Source: Diadema setosum | Lineage: Eukaryota > Echinodermata > Echinoidea > Diadematoida > Diadematidae | NCBI GenBank assembly: GCA_033980235.1 | Contig: CM067070.1 | Location: 22,528,199-22,592,198, forward strand | DNA: 64,000 nt | Direction of reading: 5' to 3' | Shown: positions 21,784-32,560 of the stretch, one piece after another | Numbering within the stretch: the first letter of the stretch is position 1 | Layout: each line of letters opens with the position of its first letter | Made by a program: the position numbers and the translations under genes | Notes under the pieces: model-generated | The model's input: the letters and a program-made list of their open reading frames with translations, nothing else | The model's database searches: none | What the model was told of the DNA's origin: nothing

Positions 21784-24501
21784 CAACTGAAAAAGAAACC
21801 CATGACCAATATTGGCTAAATTGCTACACGTAACATTACATCCTTGGCTTTGCTGCTAAAAACAGATGCAGAAGTAGTATCTTTGGTGACCAAAGGTAGA
21901 CATTTTTCTGCAGCCTGTTTAACATCAGGAAATGTAAAATGATAAAAATTTTAAAAAATAGATTAAAGCAAACTCCCATCTTATGTTTCAGTGTCCAATC
22001 AGTGACTTATAATAGTTTACTCGAAGAAACCAAAATTTCTGAGGTTTGGTGCTATATTATATCATAACACTATTTGCTCTTCATCGTTAGACATTTATGA
22101 GGTAGAGTAAAATGTTCCTTTTCGCTTGAGCACTTCGTTGTTAATATATGAATGTTTTTGGTTGCACAACTTTCATAAGCTTCATAATTGCTAAATTCAT
22201 TACTTTTCTGAAATTTCTTGATTCTGAAATTGGCAACACATTCTTTAGGTGTAAAGCTCCCGTTTCTTTCTCAAAATGGCAAAGTTTTCATTTTTTTTTC
22301 CTGATTTAGTGCAGATTCAATGAACTGAAGTACTCGGTAGTCCATCTCATTTTTCTCCAATCTGGGGTAAAGATATCTGTAAAATCTGAGAGATTAAAGT
22401 CGGCATGAATATTTCACCATTTCTACGTGGGTGAAAAGGAATGATAATGATTGGAAAGTGTATTATGTGAAATATCATACTGCATATTCCACTTTATACC
22501 CAGCCAAACTGCTTGTGACAGGAAGGGATGAATTCATCAAATTCCATTTTCAAGAAATATCATTCAGCACCTGGCTGGTAAGAGCTTGCATGAACTGTAT
22601 CTACTTTGAAAGAACACAAAGCAAAACAAAGCAACAAAAAAAAAAAATCAAAATCTAATATATATGGTTATGGTAAGATCGTATCTCATTTTTGCTTTGA
22701 TTTGTGGTGAATTTGGACTTTGCTTTTGGCTACTAGAGACTCCCTGAGTAATTGTACGAAAAAAAACGACTAATGAGTCTCCATGACTACAGTTGGCCAT
22801 TAGCAGATATAATACTAAAAGTAGCAGCATGCAATAAGCAGTGTTTCTTTGCATGCATAACTCCCAACTATCACTATGCACATACGGCAGGTACTGCAGC
22901 ATATCTATGGTAACCTCTGCTTGCTGAACTCTCATTAGTTTTCCGTCAAACGCGCTCCTGTTTTCGGGGTTGAATACAAAGAAGAATGAGTACTCCATAG
23001 CTGAATACGATTATACAAATCTTAAAACATAGAGCCCAGTTTGAATCAGAATATCATTGTAAGTAGGGAAGTTGTTAGGACTTTGCAAAGTGAATTTTTT
23101 ACTTGCTTTTTCTACTTTAACTATCATTATCTCTCTCTTTTTCTTTTCTTTTTTTTTTGTTGTTGTTAAGAGAATGTAAACACCTACAATCAAAAATGCT
23201 AATCATCAACTCATGAGATGTTGTCCACATACACACAAAACTTCTTCCTGCTAATACTTCTCTAACTTATTCTTCATAAAACTACCAGCCTTCGCTACGA
23301 TGACATTCATTCCATACGACCCTACATTATATACACGTCATTTTCATATGTACAGAACAGCTCTTTGTACAATCTTAAAGTGTCCTCTCCTCCAGACGAA
23401 CACGAACACATATAGAAGCGACAACCCATACCAGTAGACGATAACTACACAGACGTAATACTTCTGGTGCGTTTTTGACTGTAGCGGCATACAAAAGAAC
23501 ATTGAATAAAACGTTCATGATTCATGGTCTACATGAGCTACCTGAGCTGCTATTTACTGGCTTACATCACATTTAAGAAAAAAAAAAAAAAAAAGAGGAA
23601 GAAAAGTATGTCCATTAAACACTGAAATGAAATTTCAATATGTACAATTTACATTACACATTAAAATATGCTCGAGATTTAGTGCATGATTACCATTATC
23701 TGAAATGTTGAAATAGCAAAATATTCTCTCCTCCAAATACAAATCTGATCTAAATTAAACTGTTACACGATTCTATCGTTAGTTTCTACTGCTGCATCTC
23801 TTCACACTACATTGGTCACAATTAATCGGCAACAAATATACATTGATAGTCAATAGTTAAATAGACATTAGAAGCATGCAATTCTGTTTAACAGGCAAAT
23901 TTACTATCTTACACCATTAGGTATTCACAGTCATCAAAATTCTCAAAATATATATGTATCAAAATGTCACAACATAAAAAATACAAACGTCTCGACGGTG
24001 AGATGCACGGCGACAGCGCACCCTCTCGCGATGAGTTGTCGTTTTCCAAAACAGGCAATGAAATAATCCTTGGTGTGGTAATTCAAAAGGCAATGTTGAG
24101 CTTCATTCAACTGCAGAGGAACGTCATTTTCATCGTCCCCGGAGATATGCATGACAATTGACCACGGATGTGGGGAGTGTTTAACAATATCAAGTGCATA
24201 ACAGATATAAAGTGAGGGGCAAAAAAATATATTGATATCTCAATTCAAACTCCCTCCTTTTTTATTCCACTCCCTTCCCTCTTTGGAGAAGCACAAAATC
24301 ATGGAGGAAACACAGGAGTATAACGAAAAGAAATACTTTGAATTTACAAATCTTTATCTACCTGATAGGAATGATATGTGCTTCCAAAAGCTTGACACAA
24401 ATGGAGAAAAAAAAATGATAAAAGTTGATGATATTGCTAAGGACTGGTTAGCATATCATCCTGTACCATATTTTTTCTTCCTGGAAGAATTATCAAATAC
24501 C

Positions 24502-24507
24502 TTTATT
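24502..24507 (-). promoter_or_regulatory. Candidate poly(A) signal of zinc-finger gene A
   Basis: AATAAA on the minus strand, 83 nt beyond the gene A stop codon; other candidates lie further downstream. Confidence 0.45.
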
Positions 24508-24589
24508 GATACTTAAAACATTCGAAAAATGTATTTTGGTTATGGGCCAATATCAAGTCTACAGGAGGAAGCTCGGGAATAAATACATC

Positions 24590-27093
24590 TCACAACGTGG
24601 ACATCTGTGTGAGCATGGCTGCTATTGCCTGGTTGCCAGAGTCCTGGACCGAGTATTGTGGGTTTCCGTACATACCCCTATCATGGACCATTGGATCAGG
24701 AAGGAACGGGGGAAGCGGTGGACCTGAAACCGGTCCTTGAAGTGGGACCTGCACTTGGCTGTGGGGTGGGCCATGAGGGGGACCGTGAGTCTGGACCTGG
24801 ACTTGCCCATGAGGCTGGGCTTGCATTGGTCCATGCGGTGGCCCATGAGGTGGTCCGTGAGGTGGTCCATGCAGTGATCCATGCGGTGGCCCGTGGGATG
24901 GGCCATGAGTTGGGACTTGGATTTGGTTCTGCTGTGGACCAGAGAGCTGGGCGGACAGGGGAACGTTAGGATCGAGCCCCATGTCCATCATCACTTTGTT
25001 AGGCTTCCAGCCCTGTTCAGACATCGGGTCCTGGGCTTGGTCCGTGCCTAGATGGGCCAGTTGTTCTGGGATGGCCCCATGGACTTGGGACAGGTGGCTT
25101 CGCAGTTCCATCTTGGTCTTGAAGCCCTCGTAGCACTGGTCGCACTTGAAAGGCTTGGTGTGGACGTGCATGTGGCGCTTGAGGAAGATCTGCTGTGAAA
25201 ACGACTTGTTGCATTCCTGGCACTTGTATGGGGCATCCCCCACGTGACTGCAGACATGGGCCTTGAGTCCTGAAGCCCATGTGAATGACTTCCCACACTT
25301 CTCACACATGTAGGACTGTGCATTTGCCGAGTGGAGTTGTGTCTCGTGGACCTTGCGGTGTTTCTCAGTCTTGAAGGTCTTGTTGCAGAAGTTGCAGGAG
25401 AAAAGTCGCATGCAGCTGTGCTTGGCCTGGTGCAGTCGCAGCTCGGGCTTCCGCATGAACTTCTTGTCACAAACGTCACATTGGTGCACCCTCTCCCCGG
25501 TGTGGATGCACATGTGTTGAATGTAGGTGGACCTCTGAGCAAACGACTGGTGGCACACGTCACAGGAGAATGGCTTCTCCCCCGTGTGAGTCCGCATGTG
25601 TGTCTTGAGAGTCTCCTGGTGCTTCAGCTTCTTATCGCAGATAGGGCACGAGTACTTGGGCTCCTGGTGGACAATGATATGCCGGTCCAGAGACTTCTGG
25701 CTCATGAGGAGCTTCCCGCAGATGTCGCAGCAGAACTTCTTCCTCGCCTTTGTGGCCTCATCGCACTCTCCAGGGTGTGCCTGCTCCATGTGGGCCTCAA
25801 GGTTGGACAGGCGCAGGAAGGCTCTGCCACAGATCTTGCAGAGGATGTCCCCTTGGCGGGGCATCATCATGGGCCGGGGTGGGGCAGATTTCCTGCGGGA
25901 GTACTCCCCTCTCTTGTGCACCTGCTCATGCCTCTCCAGGGTGTCCTTCCGCCGGAAGCGGAAGCCGCAGATTTTACAGAGGAAGCGGCGCCTGATGAGG
26001 TCCTCATTGTATGCTGGTAGGGAATCCATGGGGTGCTCCTTCCGCATGTGGTGGAAGAGTGAGTAGAAGGAATTCAAAGGTTTCCCGCATACATGGCAGA
26101 CTTGCTTCTCCTTCTCTTTGCGCGGAACTTCCTCTTCAAAATCCTGCATCTGGTCCGCCTGTCTCTCCGGATCTGCATCACTCAGGCTGTCTTCACCCTC
26201 CACCCTCATGTGGAACTCTGCATGAGCGGCGAAACTGGATTGGGAGAGACACTGGGCCTTGCAGATTCTGCACACCATGTGACCCTTGTGCTCCCGCATG
26301 TGGAAGGCGAGGTGGGAGTACTCCCGGAATCCCCTAGAGCAGAACGGGCAGCGCACCAGCAGCAGGTCGTGCTTCTGCTTGCAGTGCCACCCGAGCTCCC
26401 GCATGGTCGGGAACTCGCTGGTGCAGAAGGTGCAGGGGAATGAGGTGTAGGAGTGGATGTGGGTCAGCATGTGCTGCAGGACCCCAAAGGTCTCACCACA
26501 CATGATGCAGTCGATTCCGTGGCCATCTTCCAGCACGCAGGCTTCATCTGCAGGTTGCTCCTCCCTGCTATCATTACTGGACGGCCCTTCCCCACTCTGT
26601 GCATTTCCCCCCAGTATGGTGGAGCTAGCTGTCGATACCACACGCTGCTGGTCGAGGTTCAGGTAGCTGGGCGCTGGCTCTGTAGGCTTTGAACTTGGCA
26701 CATATGCCACTCGGCAGGAGGAGCACTTGTGGGTCTCTTTGCCGCAGTGACGAACCTCGTGCAGGAGGAGTTTCTCTTGACTGACAAATCTCTTCCGACA
26801 CCACTGGCAGACGTGGCAATTTGCATCGCCGTTCTCGTCTTCAAGCTCCCCATCGCTTGGACAGTATATAGATTCTAGTGGTTTGTCTGCATTGCCATCA
26901 CAGGACGAATAGTCCAGGGATACTTCCTCCTTAACTTTGAATCCACTGCCTATACTGTTGCAGCCGATTTCTAGCAGGGAATGGCTGCCCCCTGCATCGC
27001 CATTCAGGAACTTGTGCTCTGGGGTGTTTAGTGCGACTTGTGCGGCAAAGACGTTGTGCTGGTCCAGGAGAGTTTCAACACCGTGATTTCGTC
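24590..27093 (-). CDS. Poly-C2H2 zinc-finger protein A, exon 3 (main exon)
   Basis: A 2,504-nt terminal exon encoding residues 89-922 of the model. The acceptor TTTGCCAACAG|GACGAA is phase 1 and fits the exon 2 donor. The order is: an acidic linker; a first finger (HVCQWC...HEVRH, about residue 183) and a degenerate one (HKCSSC); then 15 further C2H2 fingers to about residue 758 (IDCIMCGETF ... FKCDQCYEGF). Only two of the linkers are TGEKP/TGER type. The tail (about residues 785-905) is a Pro/His/Gly/Gln repeat of GPPH/GPMQ units. No KRAB, BTB, SCAN or SET domain is visible. Probable nuclear DNA-binding protein; targets unknown. Finger order parallels gene B at 41,120-43,597. Opposite-strand frames are shadows. 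Confidence 0.92.
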
Positions 27094-27829
27094 CTGTTGG
27101 CAAACACCAAACAAGCAATGCAAAAAGTCATTCATTATAGAGCTCCTTCAGAGACTCTATTAACTGTCCAAGAAAATATATCATGGCATGTGTCATTTTC
27201 ACTTTTTTTTTCTTTTTACATTGGCACTAGTGTTCATGCTGACGAATATTAAAAGCGAATGCACAAACAACTAACTACAGTAACATTTGTGTACTTCAAT
27301 ATTACATAGGTTGACAAATCATGCTATGAAAAGTTCAGTTCTAATTTGATCTTTTCTCATTTTACTTTGTTAAGTTTCATGTAGGTGAAGTCAACATTTG
27401 CATCAGTAGACAGATGTTTGTGGCTGCTTGCATACCAATGTGAATGCAGTTGAACTGAAGTACTGAATTATTTACATCTCTTATTTATTCAAATAAACAA
27501 AATTGTATCTATTCTAATAATGTGTGCAATGGATGCTGGGAATGTCATCAATAATATCTACTCACATAGAATTTGCATAATTATGCCATATCAAAATACT
27601 TTACAACAACCCTAACATTCTTCACTTCCAATATTCCTGGATGAAAGATTCTGACAAACTATAGAAATTCTGAGAAGTTAGAAGTTAAATCACACATGAT
27701 AATCTTTACAGTAATACCCTAAAATGCTGAGAATGCTGAAAAAATAATTTAGTCAGGACTACTGAGAAAGAGGGGAGGAAAAAAAATTGTGGTGCCAATC
27801 GAAGGCTTTATAGGACAAGCTGACATTCA

Positions 27830-28940
27830 TAAACTTAAGGATTTAGATAATTGTAGCGATATCAGTAGAGCATATCTGTGAAATTTGAGGAAAATCAGAA
27901 AATCTGTTCAAAGTTAGGAAGTTTAAAGTTTTGGTGTCGCCATTGCTGGATGAGAAGACTACTACAACTTGTGATGTCACGTGCGCAGAACGATATAAGG
28001 AAGGTAAAAAGAAAATTCCATTTATTTTCACCTCTCTCGCATAATAATAGAGCACTTGACTTGCTTCTTTCAGAAGGCTGGAAGAATAATATTACCCTTA
28101 ATATATGTCAGTAGCCAGTCGAGGGAATATGTACTTTTTTCAAAGTACGATATGAACTTTTGTGGAATTCTCTTTTATTTTTTCCTTAAAGGGGAAATCA
28201 AGTCCAAAAGGTAGTCTGATAAAAAAAGAGTAAAATCTCACGAGTTCAAATGTAAAAATTTGACTGAAATCGGATGAAAAATAAGGAAGTTATGATATTT
28301 TGAAATTTTGCTAATTTCTGCAAAACAGTTCTTGTACAGTGGATATGAATACGTAAATGAGTGAGCTGACTACGTCATAACCTCACAATTTTCCATTGAT
28401 CGTGTACAAAAAATGACAAAAATTCAGTGTTTCTGTCATTGAAGTCTGAAACATGATGTTTTTCCTGGTTGAGTAACTTCAGAATAGTGATCAGTTAGAT
28501 ATATCAGGATTTGAGCCTAGGGCATAATTGCATTTGAATGAAAAATTGGAAATTTCAAAGTTTTATGTACAAACTATATGGCAAGTTGTGAGTGAATGAC
28601 ATGCTCACTTTTCCATTTGCATATTCATATTGACCGTTCAAGAACTGTTTCCTCAAAAATTAGCGAAACTTCAAAATGTCATAACTTCCTTATTTTTCAC
28701 CCCATTATGATCAAAATTTTACCGTTGAACTCGTAATATTTTACTCTTTCTTATCAGACTAACTTACATATGTGGATTGCATTTCCCCTTTAAATATTGT
28801 TCTACGCATGCGACATCATACACTGCAGTAGTCTTCTCATCCAGCAGTGAGTGTGTAGAAACTTTAAAAATTCATAAATTTTGAATGGATTGTCTGATTT
28901 TCCTCAAACTCTCCATGATGTGTTCTATAATGTTGCATTC
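27830..28940. repeat. Family B element interrupted by a TTAA palindrome
   Basis: Left part 27,830-28,185 (gaggaaaatcagaaaatc, agagcacttgacttg) is family B in forward orientation. Right part 28,794-28,940 (gattgtctgattttcctc) is family B inverted. The block between is the 28,186-28,793 insertion. Family B therefore appears palindromic itself, as also at 31,240-31,760. Confidence 0.6.
28186..28793. repeat. TTAA-flanked long-armed palindromic MITE
   Basis: TTAA then AGGGGAAATC on the left; (G)CATTTCCCCT then TTAA on the right. Arms of about 150 bp are imperfectly complementary (agtctgataa...gagtaaaat, aaaataaggaagttatgac). The TTAA duplication suggests piggyBac-like or Kolobok-like mobilisation. 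No transposase is present. Confidence 0.68.
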
Positions 28941-29053
28941 ACTGAATCTTTGTGTATAAGGTGGACTTGTCCTTAAGCAGACAAACAAACAGCAAATGCA
29001 TAATTTGTCAGTCTCTAGTCTTCTCTAGCCAATAGTTTCCCCACAATGCTCAC

Positions 29054-29288
29054 CAGCCAGGTGCTCCTGGTAGCCGTGCTCAGTCTGGGCGTGCTGCCGG
29101 AGGGGTTCCACTTGGGTAAAGCTCTCACCGCACAGCACGCAGAGAAAGGGGCGTCCCTGGATCACCTTCAGCTTGTGCTGGCCGTCCTGGCTCCCGAGTA
29201 CGGCCACCAGCCGGGCGTTGTGGTTGAGCTGAAGTTTCTTGGCGAGGGCGGCCAGGGAGAGCCCGGCATCGTCAGTCAGGACATTGGC
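29054..29288 (-). CDS. Poly-C2H2 zinc-finger protein A, exon 2
   Basis: Acceptor TCTACTGTAG|GCCAAT (an in-frame stop immediately precedes it, fixing the boundary; phase 0) and donor GGCTG|GTGAGC (phase 1). It encodes residues 11-88: a short helical-looking segment (LAALAKKLQLNHNARLVAVL), then a lone finger PFLCVLCGESFTQVEPLRQHAQTEH. The same arrangement of a small hydrophobic segment, 'KL.V', a spacer and a PF.C..CG..FT..EPLR.HA finger occurs in the N-terminal exon of gene B (47,651-48,001). That match is the main reason for linking this exon to the poly-finger exon. This finger may serve protein contact more than DNA binding, as it is isolated from the others. Confidence 0.82.
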
Positions 29289-29697
29289 CTACAGTAGACA
29301 ACAAGCAACGATTGGGATGTGTGATCAATTTCAGATTCAAGATATGGAGATAGCCAAACACAAAGTGAACAAAGGGGTTCTGATAAAAGGTGGATCCCAC
29401 CTTTCTTAGGACCTCTTTGTTTTTGGATATCTGAGCCATTTCACAACCGATTTTCATCTTCATAAACTTTACATACCTCTTAGAATCATATGCTCTTTAA
29501 TATTTTATATAAGTGGCTTCTAATCATCTCACAAAAAGTTAAAGTCTACTGTAAATCCCTTATCTTAACCAAAACTAGACCATCCATTTGAAGTAGGTAC
29601 CCTGCAAGAGAAAACTTGTCTCCCCAAAATTTTCTGAGAAACGGGGGTCACTATACTGTACTATTTCCTGAAAAAGCTCTTTCCCTTGGGTACTCAC

Positions 29698-29727
29698 CAA
29701 CAAACTGGATGATGCCTCTTGCTCCAT
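29698..29727 (-). CDS. Poly-C2H2 zinc-finger protein A, exon 1 (start codon)
   Basis: Ten codons (MEQEASSSLL) from an ATG in strong context (A at -3, G at +4) to a near-consensus donor TTTGTTG|GTGAGT, phase 0, which fits exon 2. Several short upstream ATG frames lie 5' of it. The frame is also open a further 16 codons upstream, so the start could be elsewhere if another exon joins. With exons 2 and 3 this gives 922 aa. Confidence 0.6.
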
Positions 29728-32442
29728 TCTTGACTTAACATCTGCTTCACTTCCTGTCCATTCAGGAATCCAGCATCATCTCTGTTACCGACCGTGCCTC
29801 GCAAGTGATGATATCAGGATTCTGCATCCATGGAGATTTTATGAAAAGCACAGGAATGCAGTTACATGTCTATCACTACTTTGTAGCATGCCCCTTGCAT
29901 GTTTGAGATACATTGTAAGAGGTCTATGTGGTTAGTTAAGCAGTGGCCATTGAAATGAAAGGGGATGGTACAGTGTAGTGGAGGTTGCTCAACCATGATA
30001 AAGATTTATTTTTTCATTATTACATTTGTATCATTAATGTAGAGTGTTGGTAGGACATTAATTGCATGTTTGTGTCAGTTTTACTTCATTACTTTATCAC
30101 AATACAAAGTCAGAACCAGACAAGAGAGTCAAACAATGCTCTGATGTTATAACACTCTAAGCATGTGTAAAAGGAAGTAGCCATTATGCAATTACCCGAG
30201 TATTGTGCACTGCACAAATTTTCTTATAAAATAGAAGTGGTTCCTATTCATTTGCCATTAATGCCTTCCAGCTTCAACACAGACTAACATACATTGTACA
30301 ATTACAAGGTACAGTAACATGACCTGAAATTCCTCTAAATCTATTCAGCTTGGTAAACATGACATGATATTAATAGTAAATGTCTGAATCCAAAACAAAT
30401 GTAATGAAGTGTTTTCGAATTGTTGTCCTTGTTCTTAATGTTCTTAATTTGACAGCTGCGAACTTGATTTATCACATGAATATCAGATACCAACTGATAA
30501 CAAATTTTCAATGGTTGCATCTGCAATTGTGCCTCTCAGTATACATGTAACTACACTGTACGTCATGTACAAGTGTATGTCATGTCAATACTTTAGATCA
30601 AAGCCACATGAGAGAGCCTATTCCAACTTGGAATACAGCCGTGATGGAACTTGTTAATACAAGAGATCATCCACCTGTTAAATATTCCTAACAACTCAAG
30701 TGTTTCATTCATGTGAGAGATGTGCTTAATTGCTTTCGTAATAATACCACATAGTAATTCCTTTTCCCTATGGACCGTGAGTAAGGCCTTCTGCAGTTCA
30801 CAGTGACCAGAACACAATGGGTGTTTTTTAATAGAACTGCGTCAAGAACTACAATTACAATTATTGTGTAAATCTTTACATGCCTCACTGACTGGAATAC
30901 AAGTACACATACAGGGCCGTAGGCATAATTTTTCTTTCCTTTTTTTTTTTTTTTTAAGAAGGCTCCATATATTAGACAAAGGCTCCAATAAGATGGACTG
31001 TTATAAAGTGTTTTCTTCAAAGATTGATTGAAACCTTTCTGAAGACTAAAGGGTCGTGAATTTTCTGCATAGTCAAGAGTCTACAATTTTGTACAGGAGC
31101 ATTTTACATCATAGGTCTATCCATCTTATGCCATTTACATAATTTGTCAAATTTACTGGTGGTACATGCATGTCCCTTTACAGGAATAGGAATCTAAAAG
31201 AAGTTCTAGTTAATTTGCTGTGGATATGAATTTCGTGTGAATGCAGCAACATCAGTAGAACACATCAGCCAAGTGTGAGGAAAATTGGACAATCTGTTGG
31301 AAAGTCATCTTTCAATTTTTCGTGCAGTCATCACTGGATGAGTAAACTGAGCTACAGTTTGTGATTTCACTACATGACAATAGAAATACCTATTACATCT
31401 ATAGAAAGAGAATTCTGATAAAATTTCTTTTTTGTAGGGGGGGGGTGAAAAGCATACATTGTAGGCACCCTACATTCCCTCCGCGTGTTACTAAATATTG
31501 TTGAGGATGACATTAATTCTCCAGCATTCTCAAAGATCTAATTGTCAAGTGCTCTTTAATTTTCCTAGAAAAGTGAAATAAGATATGTTGAATTTTTTTG
31601 TATCACTTTCTTTATATTGATGTACACAAATGCATTACCCCATGAATTACATGCAGTCTTCCCATCTACAGTAGCTAAACTTTAAAAATTCATAACATTT
31701 GACTGGATTCTCAAATTTCCTACAACAAATTTCTTCAATGCCACATGCAATGCAAAAGCATATGTTTCTACATGTAGCGGGCAGTTTTGGACACCGTAAC
31801 GGTTGAATTATGGAGGCTTGCTTTTACAGACGGCTTTAATAGTAGCAGCTATATAAGTTTACAGACTGTGGATTTTGTTGTCTACTGCTACGAACACATA
31901 CAATTTGTAATATTGTCATGCGGACAAATGCATCGATCAGGCTTTAGCTGAGCATGGCACAAAGTCTTTAAAACAAGTTAATGACAATGTCACATAATGA
32001 TCAGAAATTGTACATTTGAATGAACAGGAATTGTCACACGCACGGGTATCACACTATCACTCAGCAGAAATTGTACACTCAAATGAAGCTTCCAACAACC
32101 AAGGCAGGGCCAGAAGTGTACATCTCGACTTTAAGTCCATGCATGCATATGAATGAAGCATATTCACACACAGCTACAGGATGGATGAAATTAGTTACAG
32201 TGCATTTCTAGGGCCTGAAATTTACCATATACATCAATACACATGATAGTACATGGAATTGGTGTGTGTGTAAGCCAAAGAGACTACTTCTAGCCTTAAA
32301 TTGGTGTCCTCAACTTAGAACCCCTAATGATAAAATAGATGAACTTTGACTACATGTAACGTAATTCTTCTGTTCATGTGCGCTATAAAATCAGTGGGCA
32401 CGGCGGAACGCAAACCCATTTCTCCCGCGGTATCGCACGTAC
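29728..32442. other. Probable 5' UTR intron or upstream region of gene A
   Basis: AT-rich, without a convincing coding frame. Contains poly(G)9 near 31,437 and a palindromic family B copy at about 31,240-31,760. Confidence 0.4.
31240..31760. repeat. Dispersed repeat family B, palindromic copy
   Basis: The left arm (aacatcagtagaacacatca, gaggaaaattggacaatctg) and an inverted right arm (aaaattcataacatttgact, ggattctcaaatttcctac) enclose about 350 bp, including 'gtcaagtgctctttaatttt'. Confidence 0.6.
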
Positions 32443-32560
32443 CTTGGACTGAAAGAGGTTAGGTCTACACATGTACAAAAGCCTATGCCGACATCACTTT
32501 GAATTAGTGGGACAACCCATTCCGACTCACAAAAGATCGACGATCGGCTTCAGTTTGCAT
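32443..32560 (-). other. Possible 5' UTR exon of gene A
   Basis: A strong donor CAGTCCAAG|GTACGT on the minus strand at 32,442/32,443 follows CpG-containing sequence. No coding frame joins it to gene A, so it would be non-coding. The upstream limit (32,560) is a guess, and no TATA box or transcript supports it. Confidence 0.3.

Larger units (their letters stand above)
15966..24501. other. Long intergenic stretch without a recognised gene
   Basis: About 8.5 kb of AT-rich DNA. Recognisable items are a palindromic repeat at about 19,500-19,592, a poly(G)20 at 21,764-21,783, poly-T/poly-A runs, and pogo-like remnants near 17.7-17.9 and 19.4-19.7 kb ('tcattgtaagtgagctcatt', 'tataaagcgagcttgttata'). 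All frames are below about 120 codons and lack motifs. Confidence 0.5.
27094..29053 (-). other. Intron 2 of gene A, filled with nested repeats
   Basis: Splice boundaries GCTG|GTGAGC (29,053/29,054) and CCAACAG|GA (27,093/27,094) are both phase 1. It contains a family B copy split by a TTAA-flanked palindromic element. Confidence 0.75.

Noticed and set aside
23967..24152. 61-codon minus frame just downstream of gene A
   Set aside because: CpG-containing and superficially coding, but it lies past the gene A stop and poly(A) candidates and has no motif or splice sites.
25331..26443. Long plus-strand frames (up to 229 codons)
   Set aside because: Antisense shadows of the zinc-finger repeats in gene A exon 3; similar shadows occur across 41.2-43.6 kb.
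27094..27118. Extending the gene A main exon to 27,118
   Set aside because: The extra codons overlap the splice acceptor TTTGCCAACAG. The phase 1 join to the 29,054 donor is a better explanation.
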